Shown: in pieces, positions 11,580-22,440 of the stretch
Numbering within the stretch: position 1 is the first letter of the stretch
How the letters are laid out: each line of letters opens with the position of its first letter
Origin: Petunia secreta
Lineage: Eukaryota; Streptophyta; Magnoliopsida; Solanales; Solanaceae
DNA: 64,000 bases
Assembly (NCBI GenBank): GCA_029990175.1
Contig: JARKIP010000022.1
Location: 22,170,001-22,234,000 of the forward strand
Reading direction: 5' to 3'
Notes under the pieces: model-generated
Databases searched by the model: none
The model's input: the letters and a program-made list of their open reading frames with translations, nothing else
Told to the model about the DNA's origin: nothing
Made by a program: the position numbers and the translations under genes

Positions 11580-12862
11580 ATTTGGACTCTCCCTTCACCT
11601 TGCCTTTCCATCTTGGAACATGGTTGAGGCTCCATCGGCTTGCCTCCAAGAATTCCTACAAAAGAATTCAAGCAAGTAGAAGAAAAAGATAAAAAGTTAA
11701 GGTTAGAATAAGGGGTGCCCTCACTCTCATTTATTTTTTCCTTTCTCTTTTCCCTCATTTTTTCTTCATGGTTGGGTGTAGATTCAGGTGGTGACAACCC
11801 ACTCACATCACTCTTCACAACCTCTCATTTTTCCACTCGAGAGCTGTCACCGGTCGCTCTCTTACTCATCTCTATCTTTTGTCTCTCATATTCGGGCGAA
11901 TTGGGACGAGGCCCGAGAATGCCCATAGCTAGAGTAGGTGGACTCTTTACATCAACCTGGAATCTAGGACTTGGAGACTCATCACTTGATGTCTCCTTCT
12001 TCTTCATTGGCGAACCACTTGGCTTTGCAACTATTGGTTTCGGGTTCACCTTGTTGATATTTTTCAACTCTTTTCTTGCACTAGTCCCACCATTTCTTGT
12101 GTTTGTAGGACTTCTTGATTGCATTCTTTCAATCATAGGACTTCTCTTTAATGGTGTCCCACTATTTCTCTTGTTCGTGGGCTCTCTTACTTGTACTTCT
12201 TCTTTCCTAGGAAGGAGGAATTGTAACTTCCCTTGTGCTTTAATATGATAGCCACCAAGGCCTTTGTTGAACTTGAAGTATCTATGGAGAAGCCAAGGCT
12301 TTCCCAACATGATATCACATCCCTCTAAAGAACCCATTTTGCACTCAACTTCTTCTTCAAAGTTCCTTTGCGAAATAACTACCCTACCCATTCTATCAAA
12401 ACAAGGTATTCCCAACCTTCTCACCACAAGAGGACTAATCCAACTTGCTTCACCTTCATCCACTTGAAGCACATACCCACGATTCTCATTAAGACTCACT
12501 ACGAATTGATACCATTCTCTTCTTCTTAAGAGCGCATCGTAGTAATGTCCCTTAAACTTCCCACCATTAGTAGTCTCACTTGAGGCACTACCATGAGATG
12601 GGTACTTCATTATTTCTCCGCTACTAGCAAAACCACTATAGCAGCTTCCACTCCCCATCACCCTTCCAACGTCACTAACGTAATTGAAAGTCTAGGAAGA
12701 AGTCTCATACCTTGTTACAACATCATGAGTTTGGTTGCTCTCCTCAAGGTATCCATACGATCTTCTCCGAGCGGTAGGAGTATGGTAACAGCCCTCATCC
12801 TCCAATCCATTCCCATATCCATCCAAACCTCCCTTATATCTCCTTGTACCTGCAAAAGACAT
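11576..12862 (-). pseudogene. Gag-pol remnant with retroviral-type protease-like domain (non-autonomous element)
   Basis: A single minus-strand frame from about 12862 to 11576 is broken by two in-frame stops (near 12692 and 11823). The 12661-11825 section (278 codons) contains ASWISPLVVRRLGIP and CDIMLGKPWL, which match the flap-to-C-terminal part of Ty3/Gypsy aspartic proteases (the ILG-x-PWL type motif). A canonical catalytic D-S/T-G triad is not obvious upstream, where the sequence reads QVDEGEASW. It is followed by a basic, Pro/Ser-rich tail. The role would be polyprotein maturation if functional. It lacks RT. Confidence 0.55.
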
Positions 12863-13856
12863 CTTAAGAAAGCACAAAGGTTAGTTTAAACAACCTCACT
12901 TGCACTCCTTCACTTTTGGTGGTGGCACTCAACGCTCTTTTTAGGATTCACACTCCCAAACCCCCACCCAATGATGTTCATCACCTCTTAGGAACCACGA
13001 TGGTAAGATCACCAACTAGTACGTCCAAGTATTAGTTTGAAATGGAGTTAGTATGACTCGATGGATGGACGGCTATTTAAAGTGCGCACTTGAAGTCAAG
13101 AAAGTTCTACGACTATAGGGGAAGCTCCAAGACGCACGAGATCCTAAAAGCTCAAGAGTTAATGTCAATGGAGTAGGACAATTACCCAAGAAATACTAAC
13201 CAAGAAGCCTAGAGGCAAAAAACAAGTGAAAACCTACGAAAAAACTACCCAAATGCTGAAACAGAAAGAGGCGCCCCACCTCAGGTGGTTAGGCGGTCGC
13301 CTAGAAAAGTCCAGAGAGGCCTTCAGAAAGAGGCGGTCCGCACAAAATGGGTAGGCGGTCGCCCAAAACTGGAAATTTCAGCAGTTTCCTGCAACTTTTT
13401 CAGCAACTCCACAACGGGTTGTGCCCTTTTTTACCCAAAAATTTCCAATATTTTCAACTTGTTTTCAACTGATAATGGTACCCAAAGGTGTATAGGATGA
13501 TTACCAACAAACCCCAATGGTTTTACACCCGAAACAAACAATCAACAAGCTTCGATTCAAGTTTGAAGCGATTTCAAGGGTTTTCAAAATTTTGGGATTT
13601 GATTTTATAAATTTCAATCCGTAACACCAATTTGTGATATGAGGGTACCAAAAAAATGTTAAAAAATATATATGAATCCCCAATACTTTTAAATATTTGG
13701 AGATTCGAATCCAATCTGTTCTATGATTTTTTTGGCAGTTTTCAAGTTTTTCAATTTTTTTGTTTTCTTCTTTTCAAGAACAACAAGAACAACACAACAA
13801 CGATACTAACATACGAAACAAGGAATGGGTGTTTGTAAGAACATAATCCGAGCCTT
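12863..13856 (-). mobile_element. 5' leader region of the non-autonomous element
   Basis: About 1 kb between the primer site and the protease-like frame, without a credible gag. It contains four GGCGGTC-type motifs at about 13268-13366. No other signal seen. Confidence 0.5.
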
Positions 13857-13868
13857 GATCTGATACCA
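13857..13868 (-). other. Primer-binding site (initiator Met tRNA type)
   Basis: In sense, TGGTATCAGATC lies two bases after the 5' LTR. It differs at one base from the usual TGGTATCAGAGC primer site. Confidence 0.75.
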
Positions 13869-13870
13869 AC

Positions 13871-14657
13871 TGATGTAGGGAAATCTACACGAAAGCAATA
13901 ATCTATTCGAGGGGAAGCAATAAAACGAGATAACAAGAAATAAAGATTGGGAAGGCAAGAAATGAGAAGAAAGAAACGAATCAAACTCACATACGTGGGT
14001 TGAATTCGATGGGAGAAAGACAAACTTGAACCAAATCCCAGATTCATACTAGGATGCAATCCTTGGGTTCCCAAGTCGTAGGGGATACATGAGCGTCACA
14101 CTCCAAACACGAAGGCCAAGCCCCTCAATGTTCTTTCTCTCAATTCTATCTTCAAACTATGCTCATGAAATAAAATGACTAAGGAAGGCTTTTATGTCTA
14201 TCCTCATCCTACATAAATTCTAAAATAACCCCACAAGTTGGGTTTAATGAATAAGACCTCGCAGGGTTATAATACTAATAAATATGCCTAAAAAACCCGA
14301 AATAAGCCATGTAGCTTTCGTTTAAGGGGGAGGTGCTCCGCCCTAGGAGAGAGGTGCTCCACCTCAGCATCTTTAGAGGCTGCTTCAGTGATGGGTGGTC
14401 CGCCTAGGTGTAGGGGCGGTCCGCCTCAAGCCAGGTCCAGAGAGTGCAACTTTGTGTAGGCGGTCCGCCTCTTCTTGGGAGGTGTGTAGACAGCTCAAAA
14501 TGGACTCTAGGTGTTCCTCCTTTGTTCGTAGTCGGTCCTGCCTCAATGGCGCAAAAGTCCATAACTTCAAATCACTCTCGAACCCTCCTCCGGAGCCCTT
14601 GCCTTGTATCCTTTGTGCTCTCACGCTTGGTGCTTTGGCTCAATTTTCCCTGCATCA
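13871..14657 (-). mobile_element. 5' LTR of the non-autonomous Gypsy-like element
   Basis: It starts TGATGTAGGG and ends CCCTGCATCA, an almost perfect inverted pair. Its partner is 9430-10250. GC-rich palindromic motifs lie at about 14330-14470. Confidence 0.85.
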
Positions 14658-15372
14658 CATACTGTGCCTTGTCAAGTTTGTAGACATGATTAGAAAACTC
14701 TGTGCTTTCAAAGCCAGGTGGTTGAACCACATATACCTCTTCATTTAGATAACCATAAAGGAAAGCACTCTTCACATCCATCTGATACAGCTTAAACTTC
14801 ATGTAGGCTGCAAAAGCAATCAGCATTCTAATGGCTTCCATTCTTGCAACAGGTGCAAAGGTTTCATCATAATCGATTCCTTTTTCTTGATTGTAACCTT
14901 GAACCACTAGTCTTGCCTTGTTCCTTGTTACTATGCCATGCTCATCCAGCTTGTTTCTGAAGACCCATTTAGTACCAATGATGGACCTGTCCGCTGGTCG
15001 AGGGACCAGGTGCCATACCTTACTTCGTTCAAACTGATGAAGTTCCTCTTACATAGCAATTACTCAATCTGGATCCTTAGGTGCTTCTCGTACATTCTTA
15101 GGTTATATTAAGGACAGAAACGCAAAGAATGCACAGAAGTTCTTTAGAGCTCTTCTAGTAACAATTCCAGTATTCAAATCAGAGATGAGGTTCTCAAGTG
15201 GATGAGAACTTTGATACTTCCAAGGTTTAGGTTGAGTCTGCTGAGAAGTGTTTTTCAGGAGGAGCTGAGTCATCTGGGTCGTCTTCATCTTGCTCTCCAA
15301 TTCCTCTTGTCTGATTGCCTTCTAGTTCCGCCTGAGTCTGATCCTTATCAGCGTGATCATTTTTATCCCCAT
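14658..15372 (-). pseudogene. Copia-A pol, N-terminal RT and integrase-RT linker
   Basis: The minus-strand frame shows the start of Copia RT: QEKGIDYDETFAPVARM, then FKLYQMDVKSAFLYGYLNEE, with the first catalytic Asp in QMDVKSAF, ending at YKLDKAQY where the nested element begins. The linker upstream (15372-14908) carries stops and frameshifts. The C-terminal half continues at 9429. Confidence 0.9.
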
Positions 15373-16770
15373 TCAGGTTCTCAGGGTCTTAGCAGGTTCA
15401 TCTCTGGCAAGACCAATCTCCTGATCATCATCTTCTTGTCTATTTGCAACGGCTTCCGATTCATCAAATACCACATGCACACTTTCTTCTACAGTTATGG
15501 TCCTTTTGTTGAACACTTTATAAGCTTTACTTTGTGAAGAATATCTCAAAAAGATGGCCTCATCACTTCTAGTATCAAACTTCCCAATAGGTTCTTTTCC
15601 ATTGTTATGCACGAAACACTTGCACCCAAAAGTTGTGAGATGTGAAATATTTGGTTTCCTGCGTCTAATCAGCTCATATGGAGTTTTCTCTAATAAAAGA
15701 CGGATAGAACAACGATTCAGTAAGTAGCAAGCGGTGTTAACTGCTTCAGCCCATAAATTCTTTAACAGACTGCTTGACAACAACATAGTTCTAGCCATGT
15801 CCTCTAAGGACCTGTTCTTCCTTTCAACTACACTATTCTGCTGAGGGGTCCTTGGTGCAGAGAAGTTTTGACCCACACCATGTTTGTTACAATACTCTGC
15901 AAACTTAGCATTCTCAAACTCTGTTCCATGGTCGGACCTGATACTCACCAGTTGAACCCCAGTTTCTTCTGAATAACTCTGACCCAGTCCTCGAACACGT
16001 CGTATGCTTCAACCTTAGATTTGAGAAATAGGGTCCATGTGTATCTAGAGTAGTCATCAAAAATTACCATTACGAACCTCTTACCTCCTCTGCTCCCCAC
16101 CCTCATTGGTCCACACAAGTCCATGTGAACCAGCTCAAGTGGTTTAGAAGTACTAACCACTTTCTTTGACTTGATTGAAGATCTTACATGTTTTCCCCTC
16201 ACACACACATCACAGATCTTGATGTCACTAAACCTCTTGCTTGGCATTCCAGGAACCAGGTCCTTTGACACCAACTTATTCAACTTAGTCAAACTTGCGT
16301 GTGCTAATCTCTTGTGCCACAACTGACTATCATTTTCCAGCACATTCAGACAAGTCAAATTATTCTCAGGAAGAGAACCAAATGTAGCCTTATACACATT
16401 ATTTGTGTGTTTCCCTTCCATTATCACTTCACCAGTTTGCAGGTTCTTTACAGTGCAACCTACAGATGTGAAACTTACTAGATTTCCTTTATCACATAGT
16501 TGAGAGATACTTAGAAGATTGTGCCTCAATCCATCCACACAGAGTACATTGTCAATAGCATGATTGAGGGATCTCCCAACCTTTCCAATACCAACAATTT
16601 CACCGCTCTTGCCTCATCCAAATGCCACACTACCCCCTTGAAATGCTTCGAGTGAGAGAAAGTTTCTTCTATCTCCTGTCATGTGCATGGAACACCCACT
16701 ATCAAGAATCCAGCTTGGGTTGTTCCATCTCACTCCAGCCTGCAAAAGAAAATCAAGGGTTAGTAACAGG
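15373..16770 (-). pseudogene. Copia-A pol, protease remnant, GAG-pre-integrase and integrase
   Basis: From 16770 the frame shows a protease remnant, then an open 197-codon stretch (16538-15945) with LLSISQLCDKG, the zinc-binding histidines in LWHKRLAHAS and cysteines in CDVCVRGKH (HHCC finger), and DLCGPMRVGSRGGKRFVMV of the integrase core. The next stretch (15948-15373) has SDHGTEFEN and NSVVERKNRS, giving D-D-E residues. Integrase joins element cDNA to the host chromosome. The two open stretches overlap by 4 bases, and further breaks occur near 16540-16620 and after 15373. Confidence 0.9.
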
Positions 16771-17610
16771 AACCCAGACTAGTTTGGGTCCCTTTTTGTT
16801 ATAGAATGGATGAATAAAATCTTTTCTAGCACAATAAGGTAAAACTGACTTCTTATTCTTTTGCACTGTTTCTTTTGCAACACTGCATTCATTCTTGATT
16901 TGACCAGTTTTACCACACACGAAGCCAAGTTTGTTGCAAGGAAGTCCTACATATTTACTATTAGGATTCCAAGCAGGTAAAGGTTTTTTATGTCGTAAAC
17001 CAGTTTTGCCTCTGTTATGATTTTCATGCAACCAATTCAAAGCTTCAGAAGACTTGTTCCATTTAGTGAGTCTGGTAAGCTCATAGTTAGCTTTCTCAAC
17101 CTTTTCTTGAAGGATCCGGTTCTTCTCAGTTTCCTGATGTAGAACCTGATTTTTCTTTTTAAGCTCAGCTTCAAGGTTGATTTGAGGCTCACTAACTACT
17201 TGCTTACCAGACACTTCTTTAAGTTTTTTATTTTCAAGTTCGAGTGCAGAAACTTTCTTTTGCTCACAAAGCACATGTTCCTTTAATTGACGACCTTCAG
17301 ATTCAAGGACTGAGACTTTCTTATTTAGTTCCAAAACTTGAGCTTCACTAGCAGTTAGTTCCCTTTTAAGATCAGTTTTAGCCTTTTCCAAGTTTTTATT
17401 TTTCATTGAGTATTCTGACACAACTGGAATTAGTTGGTCCTTCTCAGAAAGCACTAGTTCCTTCTCAGTCCTCAAATTTTCAATGCCTTCAATTAAAGTC
17501 AGAGCAAGCAAATTTAATTCCCTAGGGGAGCAAGTATGAAGTCTAGTTTTCAGTTCATCGAGACTTACCTCAGGTAGATCGTTAGTAGAAAGTTCATCAT
17601 CAAGAGCCAT
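16753..17610 (-). pseudogene. Copia-A gag, C-terminal coiled-coil and zinc-knuckle part
   Basis: An open 285-codon stretch with long heptad-like Leu/Glu/Lys patterns (roughly residues 50-190), typical of Sirevirus Gag. It is followed by a damaged CCHC knuckle (FVCGKTGQIKNEC, in which the first Cys and the His are replaced). Gag assembles the cytoplasmic particle. The frame is continuous with the upstream gag at the stop-containing junction near 17611. Confidence 0.8.
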
Positions 17611-18693
17611 CAGTGCTAATAGAGAAGCATCTTCAAGTTCCTCTTCTTCTTCATCACTTTCGCTTTCAGATGGTCCCCACGTGGCATAGAAGGCTTCTTT
17701 CTTCTTTCTCCTTAGGGCTCTAAAGTTGGGTGGTCATTTTGTCTTCTTAGGTTCATTCTCCTTTGTTGCCCCTGTCTTTTTCCACTCCATCTCCCACAAA
17801 AGGCAGTCCTTTATAGCATGATCCTTCTTGACACTTGAAATACCCTGAGTAGTCAGGATTATCAACTATGTTGTTCTTGGCAGGAGTAGCTCTGGTTCTT
17901 CTTTCTCAAGACTTAAGGACTTTCTTACAGCATTTACCAAAGCCATCTCATGCTCAGAAACTTCATACTTAGAACCTCCAGTCGCTTCTATAGCTAGGTT
18001 CTTCTCTTTCTTGGGTTCCACCTTGAATCTTGACTGTTTAATCAGTTCATGGGTTTTCAGACTACCAATAAGTTCACCCTACTCAATCTTATCAAGTTCT
18101 TTTGATTCAATGATGGTTGTAACCTTTGATTCCCATGAATCAGGTAGAATCTTAATAATCTTTTCAACTAAATCTTCATTGGTCAGAACCATACCCAGGG
18201 ACTTCATCTCATTGGTTATGATTGTGAATCTACTCATCATATCTTGGATGGACTCAGATTCCCCCATAGCAAATAACTCGAACTTTCTCTTCATTATCTG
18301 GATCCTTGACTTCTTCACACGTGAGGTTCCTTCATTAGCAATCTGTAGCGCATCCCAAATTTCTTTTGGCAGTCTTGTATGAAGAAACTCTATTGTATTC
18401 ATCAGGTCCAAGTCCACATATGATGAGCCTCTTAGCTTTCACATTCTTATCAACCATCCTAAATAAGCATCAGTATACTCAGATATCTCTTTGGGAACAG
18501 TTTGATGATTAGGCGGCTGACCAATAGCTTTGCTGGGAATAAGAGGTCAATCCTTAGTAATGATCTATAGCTGAAAGTCTTCAGCTTGAATAAAGTCCTC
18601 CATTCTGTCTTTCCACCATCCATAGTACTGGCCATTAAACTGAGGAGGCCTGTTGACAGATTGTCCTTCGGTTATGATCGGTGGTGCACTCAT
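17611..18693 (-). pseudogene. Copia-A gag, N-terminal part
   Basis: The start codon is at 18693-18691, about 45 bp downstream of the primer site. The N-terminus reads MSAPPI, as in the homologous Copia-B start at 44281. The retrotransposon-gag domain is visible as PKEIWDALQIANEGTSRVKKSRIQ in pieces and LPDSWESKV (18417-18079). Several frameshifts and stops occur, including near 18440, where the frame between EYTDA and the LRGSS shadow frame is lost. Confidence 0.85.
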
Positions 18694-18735
18694 TGTTCAG
18701 ATCCTTCTCAAGATGTTAATCTTTATGTGAGAGAA

Positions 18736-18750
18736 CCTACCCTGATACCA
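18736..18750 (-). other. Primer-binding site of Copia-A (initiator Met tRNA type)
   Basis: In sense, TGGTATCAGGG follows the 5' LTR end after two bases. It is a slightly decayed match to the TGGTATCAGAGC primer site. Confidence 0.8.
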
Positions 18751-18752
18751 CA

Positions 18753-19701
18753 TGTTGCACTTGGTGCACCTTTGTAAGACACTAGAGGGAGGGTGAATAG
18801 TGTTCTTACCCGATTTTTAAACTTCTAAAACCTACTCTTAACTTTGATCGCCTATCTTACAAAGAACCAGGTTCCTTGTAAGTTTCACCTATCTCTGAAA
18901 CTTAAACACAACGCGGAAACATAAACAACACAGAGATTTTTACGTGGAAAAATCCTTGCTCAAGGGATAAAAAACCACGACCCAAACTCTTGGGATTTCA
19001 ACATTCCACTAAAGGAAAACTGAGCAATTTTTAGATTACAACGTAATGCAATCAAGGAACTAGACCTCCCTAGTACCTAGAACCTTCCAAGCTACACGTT
19101 AGCTTATCAGGTTGACCCTATCACACCAAAGAGTAACCTCTACTAATTGCTACTTAACAAGCTGATAGATTACAACTCGATAGCCTATAACAAAAAACTT
19201 AAACAACAGGTTAAACTATGAAACTGCTCCTTCGTAAGGTTCTACTGCACAGCCTTTGTTCTTGCACACAATACTTCTCACGATCAGTTTTGTTCTTGAT
19301 TTGCTCTATTGAGATTTTCTGAGTGCGTAATGATTCTGGCCAAATTAACTTGTATTTATATAGTTTGACTTAGCCGTTTCCAGTTAAGCTTAGAACTCTT
19401 TTTTCCTTTTTTATTCCGTTTCAAACAAGGTTTACCCATATTGCCTTATTTGAAACTCAAGTTAATTTGCCTAAGTCTTCAATCCTTTTTCCCTTAGGAA
19501 TCGCATTCGATTTCAGCACCGCCTCAACTTATTCTTTTCCAGGTAGGATTGAAACTTTGACTCCAGCTGTTCTCGTTCTCTTTCTTCAACTCTAACTTGA
19601 ATGTGTCATTGAACAACCCAGTCTTCTTACTCAACTGTGAACCTTTTCCTAGTCCACTCAGCACCAGGTCCTTGGTCATCTTCAAAACCTATACTTCAAT
19701 A
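18753..19701 (-). mobile_element. 5' LTR of Copia-A
   Basis: The 949-bp partner of 4504-5451. It ends TTCAATA in + coordinates (sense start TATTGAA, a change from TGTTGAA). A sense TATA lies at about 19352-19363. The right target duplication GTAGC follows at 19702-19706. Confidence 0.92.
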
Positions 19702-20471
19702 GTAGCCAAGACCATTCCTTCATTGAAGGATTCAGAGATATAAGCTTATTTGATAATAGGACTACTTTGGGTGGGTTCCTACCTTCAGGTTGGAGCACAA
19801 CCCAAGATTGCATTGAAAACAACCTTTTCATGATTTAAAGCATTATACTTTATCATGATTTATTGCCTACTTTGGATGTGTTCCTACCTTCTGGTTGGAG
19901 CACAACCCAAGATAGCATCGAAAAAAACATTTTCATGATTTAAAGCATTATGCTTTATCATGGTTTATTGTTGAACGGTGGCATTTCTATTTCCTTTAAT
20001 CCTTTCAAATTGTCAAACATATCTGTTTCATTCATTTTCCTTTCACCTTATGAGAATGCTTACTAAATTTTATTTTGTGCTTTACAGATATTCCTAAGTT
20101 TGAAGAAGTACCTGCTTTAATGAGTTTTGTGTCTTTTGCTTTACCTTATGATTTAGGCTAATTCGCCTTATAAATGAACATTTAGGCTCGTTTGCCTTAT
20201 AAATGAACGTTTTAGGCTCGTTCATCTTATAAATGAATAATCCGGATTCATCCACCCGTAAATAGGATATGCAGGTTTCCAAGTTGTGCTAGGACGTTGG
20301 ATGCTTCGTGACCCGACACCTTATTGTTTTATCAGTAGATGGGAGCACAGTCCAAGATTGCATTGCAAACTACCTCTTCATGATTTAAAATATTGCAAAT
20401 CCTGCGGGTTCACTTTGCTTTGTAGCCAAGACCCTTTCTTCATAGATGAGTTCCGAGAGATAAGTATATTT
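19702..20471 (+). mobile_element. Ogre-like interior with internal direct repeats
   Basis: Resumes the Ogre-like interior after Copia-A. It contains a direct repeat of about 120 bp (about 19760-19870 and 19870-19975, each with 'GGTTGGAGCACAACCCAAGAT' split into similar blocks and 'CATGATTTAAAGCATTATRC'). Related copies lie at about 20340-20395 and 22570-22675. A 33-bp triple repeat built on 'CTTATAAATGAAC' lies at about 20152-20243. No ORF. Confidence 0.6.
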
Positions 20472-20762
20472 TTGTATTCACACTTTCGATAAGCGTATTT
20501 ATGTGTTCACGCTTTAGAGAAGCGTCTTTATATTTTATGCTTTCGAGAAGCATCTTTATGTGTTCACACTTTCGAAAAGAGTATTTATGTCTTCATGCTT
20601 TCGAGAAGCGTCTTTATGTGTTTACGCTTTCGATAAATGCCTCTATGTGTTTATGCTTTCGATAAGCGTCTTTATCTTCTATGCTTTCGACAAGAATCTT
20701 TATATGTTCACGCTTTCGATAAGCGTATTTATATGTTCATGCTTTCAATAAGCGTATTTATG
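20472..20762. repeat. Tandem array of about 29-bp units, each with a small hairpin
   Basis: About ten units of the form 'tttatgtgttcacgctttc' plus 'gataagcgtc'. Each can fold as ACGCTT-loop-AAGCGT. Some copies read ATGCTT..AAGCAT, so both arms have changed together. It lies in the 3' untranslated interior of the Ogre-like element. Confidence 0.75.
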
Positions 20763-22440
20763 CCACCTCGAAAGTGTTAATTATTTGGATGCCTCTAAGG
20801 CGTAATTTTGTTTCCTCGAAGGCGTATTTGTGTCACCTCGAAGGTGTTAATTATTTGAATGCCTCTAAGGCGTAATGTTGTTGCCTCGAAAGCATATTTG
20901 TGTCACCTCAAAGGTGTTAATTATTTAGATGCCTCTAAGGGGTAATTTTGTTGCCTTAAAGGCGTATTTGTGTCACCTCGAAAGTGTTAATTATTCGAAT
21001 GCCTCTAAGGCGTAATGTTGTTGCCTCGAAGGTGTATTTGTGTCACCTCGAAGGTATTAATTATTTGAACATCTCTTAGGCGTAATTTGTTGTATTTGTG
21101 TCACTTCTAAGGTGTTAACTATTTGAAGGCCTCTTAGGCAAAATTTGTCATATTTGTGTCACCTCGAAGGTGTTAATTATTTAAATAATAATTTTGTTAC
21201 CTCAAAGGCGTATTTGTGTCACCTCGAAGGTGTTAATTATTTTAATGCCTCTAAGACATAATTTTGTTGCCTCGAAGGCGTATTTGTGTCGCCTCGAACG
21301 TGTTAAATATTCTAATGATAATTTTGCTGCCTCAAAGGCGTATTTGTGTCACCTCAAAGGTGTTAATTATGTGAATGTCTCTAAGGCGTAAATTTTATTG
21401 CCTCAAAGACGTATTTTTTTCACCTCGAAGATGTTAATTATTTGAATGTCTCTAAGGCATAATTTTTTCTATTTGTGTCACCTCAAAGGTGTCGATTATT
21501 TGAATGGTAATTTTGTTGCCTCGAAGGCATATTGGTGCCATCTCGAAGATGTTAACTATTTGAATACCTCTTAGGCGAAATTTGTCATATTTATGTCACC
21601 TCGAAGGTGTTAATTATTTGAATGATAATTTTGTTGCCTCGAAGGCGTTAATTATTTGAATGCCCCCAAGACGTAATTTTGTTGCCTCGAAGGCATATTT
21701 GTATCACCTCGAAGGTTTTAATTATTTGAATGCCTCTAAGGCATAAGTTGTTGCCATGAATGTGTATTTGTGTCACCTCTTCGGCGAAGATATTAATTAT
21801 TTGAATGCCTCTAAGGCGTAATTTTGTTACATCAAAGGTGTATTTGTGTCACCTCGAAGGTGTTAATTATTTTAATGCCTCTAAGGCGTAATTTTTTTGC
21901 CTCGAAGGCGTATTTGTGTCACCTCGAAAGTATTAATTATGTTGCCTCAAAGACGTATTTGTGTCACCTCGAAGGTGTTAAATGTTTGAATGATAATTTT
22001 ACTGCCTCGAATGCGTATTTGTGTCACCTCAAAGGTGTTAATTATGTGAATGCCTTTAAGGCGTAAATTTTATTGCCTCAAAGGCGCATTTTTGTCACCT
22101 CGAAGGTGTTAATTATTTGAATGCCTAAGGTGTAATTTTATCTATTTGTGTCACCTCAAAGGTGTCGATTATTTGAATGGTAATTTTGTTGCCTCGAAGG
22201 CGTATTGGTGACACCTCGAAGATATTAACTATTTGAATACCTCTTAGGCGTAATTTGTTGTATTTGTGTCACCTCTAAGGTGTTAGATATTTGAATGCCT
22301 CTTAGGCAAAATTTATCATATTTGTGTCACCTCGAAGGTATTAATTATTTGAATGATATTGTTTTTTGCCTCAAAGAAGTATTAGTGTCACCTCAAAGGT
22401 GTTAATTATTTAAATACCTCTAAGACGTAATTTTTATGGT
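20763..22440. repeat. Tandem array of about 65-bp units with three mini-hairpins each
   Basis: I count about 26 degenerate units. A full unit contains CACCTCGAAGGTG, GCCTCTAAGGC and GCCTCGAAGGC, three short stem-loops separated by AT-rich linkers such as TTAATTATTTGAAT. Some units lack one module. Ogre-type elements often carry tandem repeats upstream of the 3' LTR. The repeated stem-loop design is what stands out here. Confidence 0.85.

Larger units (their letters stand above)
9430..14657 (-). mobile_element. Non-autonomous Ty3/Gypsy-like LTR retrotransposon nested in Copia-A RT
   Basis: Two LTRs of about 0.8 kb (9430-10250 and 13871-14657) share the termini TGATGTAGG..CCCTGCATCA, although the left copy begins TAATG. 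The primer site beside the right LTR and the polypurine tract beside the left LTR fix the minus orientation. The 3.6-kb interior has a protease-like ORF and a large ORF of unknown function but no RT, RNase H or integrase, so transposition would need enzymes from another element. It splits Copia-A exactly between the RT peptides ..YKLDKAQY and LKHAPR... I could not find a clear 5-bp target duplication (left flank TGTTT, right flank CATAC). Confidence 0.85.
4504..19701 (-). mobile_element. Copia-A: Copia/Sirevirus-like retrotransposon, minus strand, interrupted
   Basis: It is bounded by two 0.95-kb LTRs and a perfect 5-bp target duplication (GTAGC). In element sense the order is: 5' LTR (18753-19701), initiator-Met-tRNA-type primer site, gag with a long coiled coil, protease/integrase, RT, RNase H, envelope-like ORF, polypurine tract, 3' LTR (4504-5451). 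RT is split by a 5.2-kb Gypsy-like insertion (9430-14657), so Copia-A itself is about 10 kb, as in Sireviruses. The first 130 or so bases of the two LTRs differ at about 8 positions, so the insertion is not recent. It lies inside the Ogre-like interior. Confidence 0.93.

Noticed and set aside
9425..14662. Target duplication for the non-autonomous Gypsy-like element
   Set aside because: Left TGTTT and right CATAC do not match. The bases of the split RT codon are partly missing, so I do not claim one.
20472..22440. CRISPR-like direct repeats with palindromic units
   Set aside because: Plant nuclear context, no cas genes, spacers are not unique, and units differ from each other. It is a tandem array inside a retroelement.
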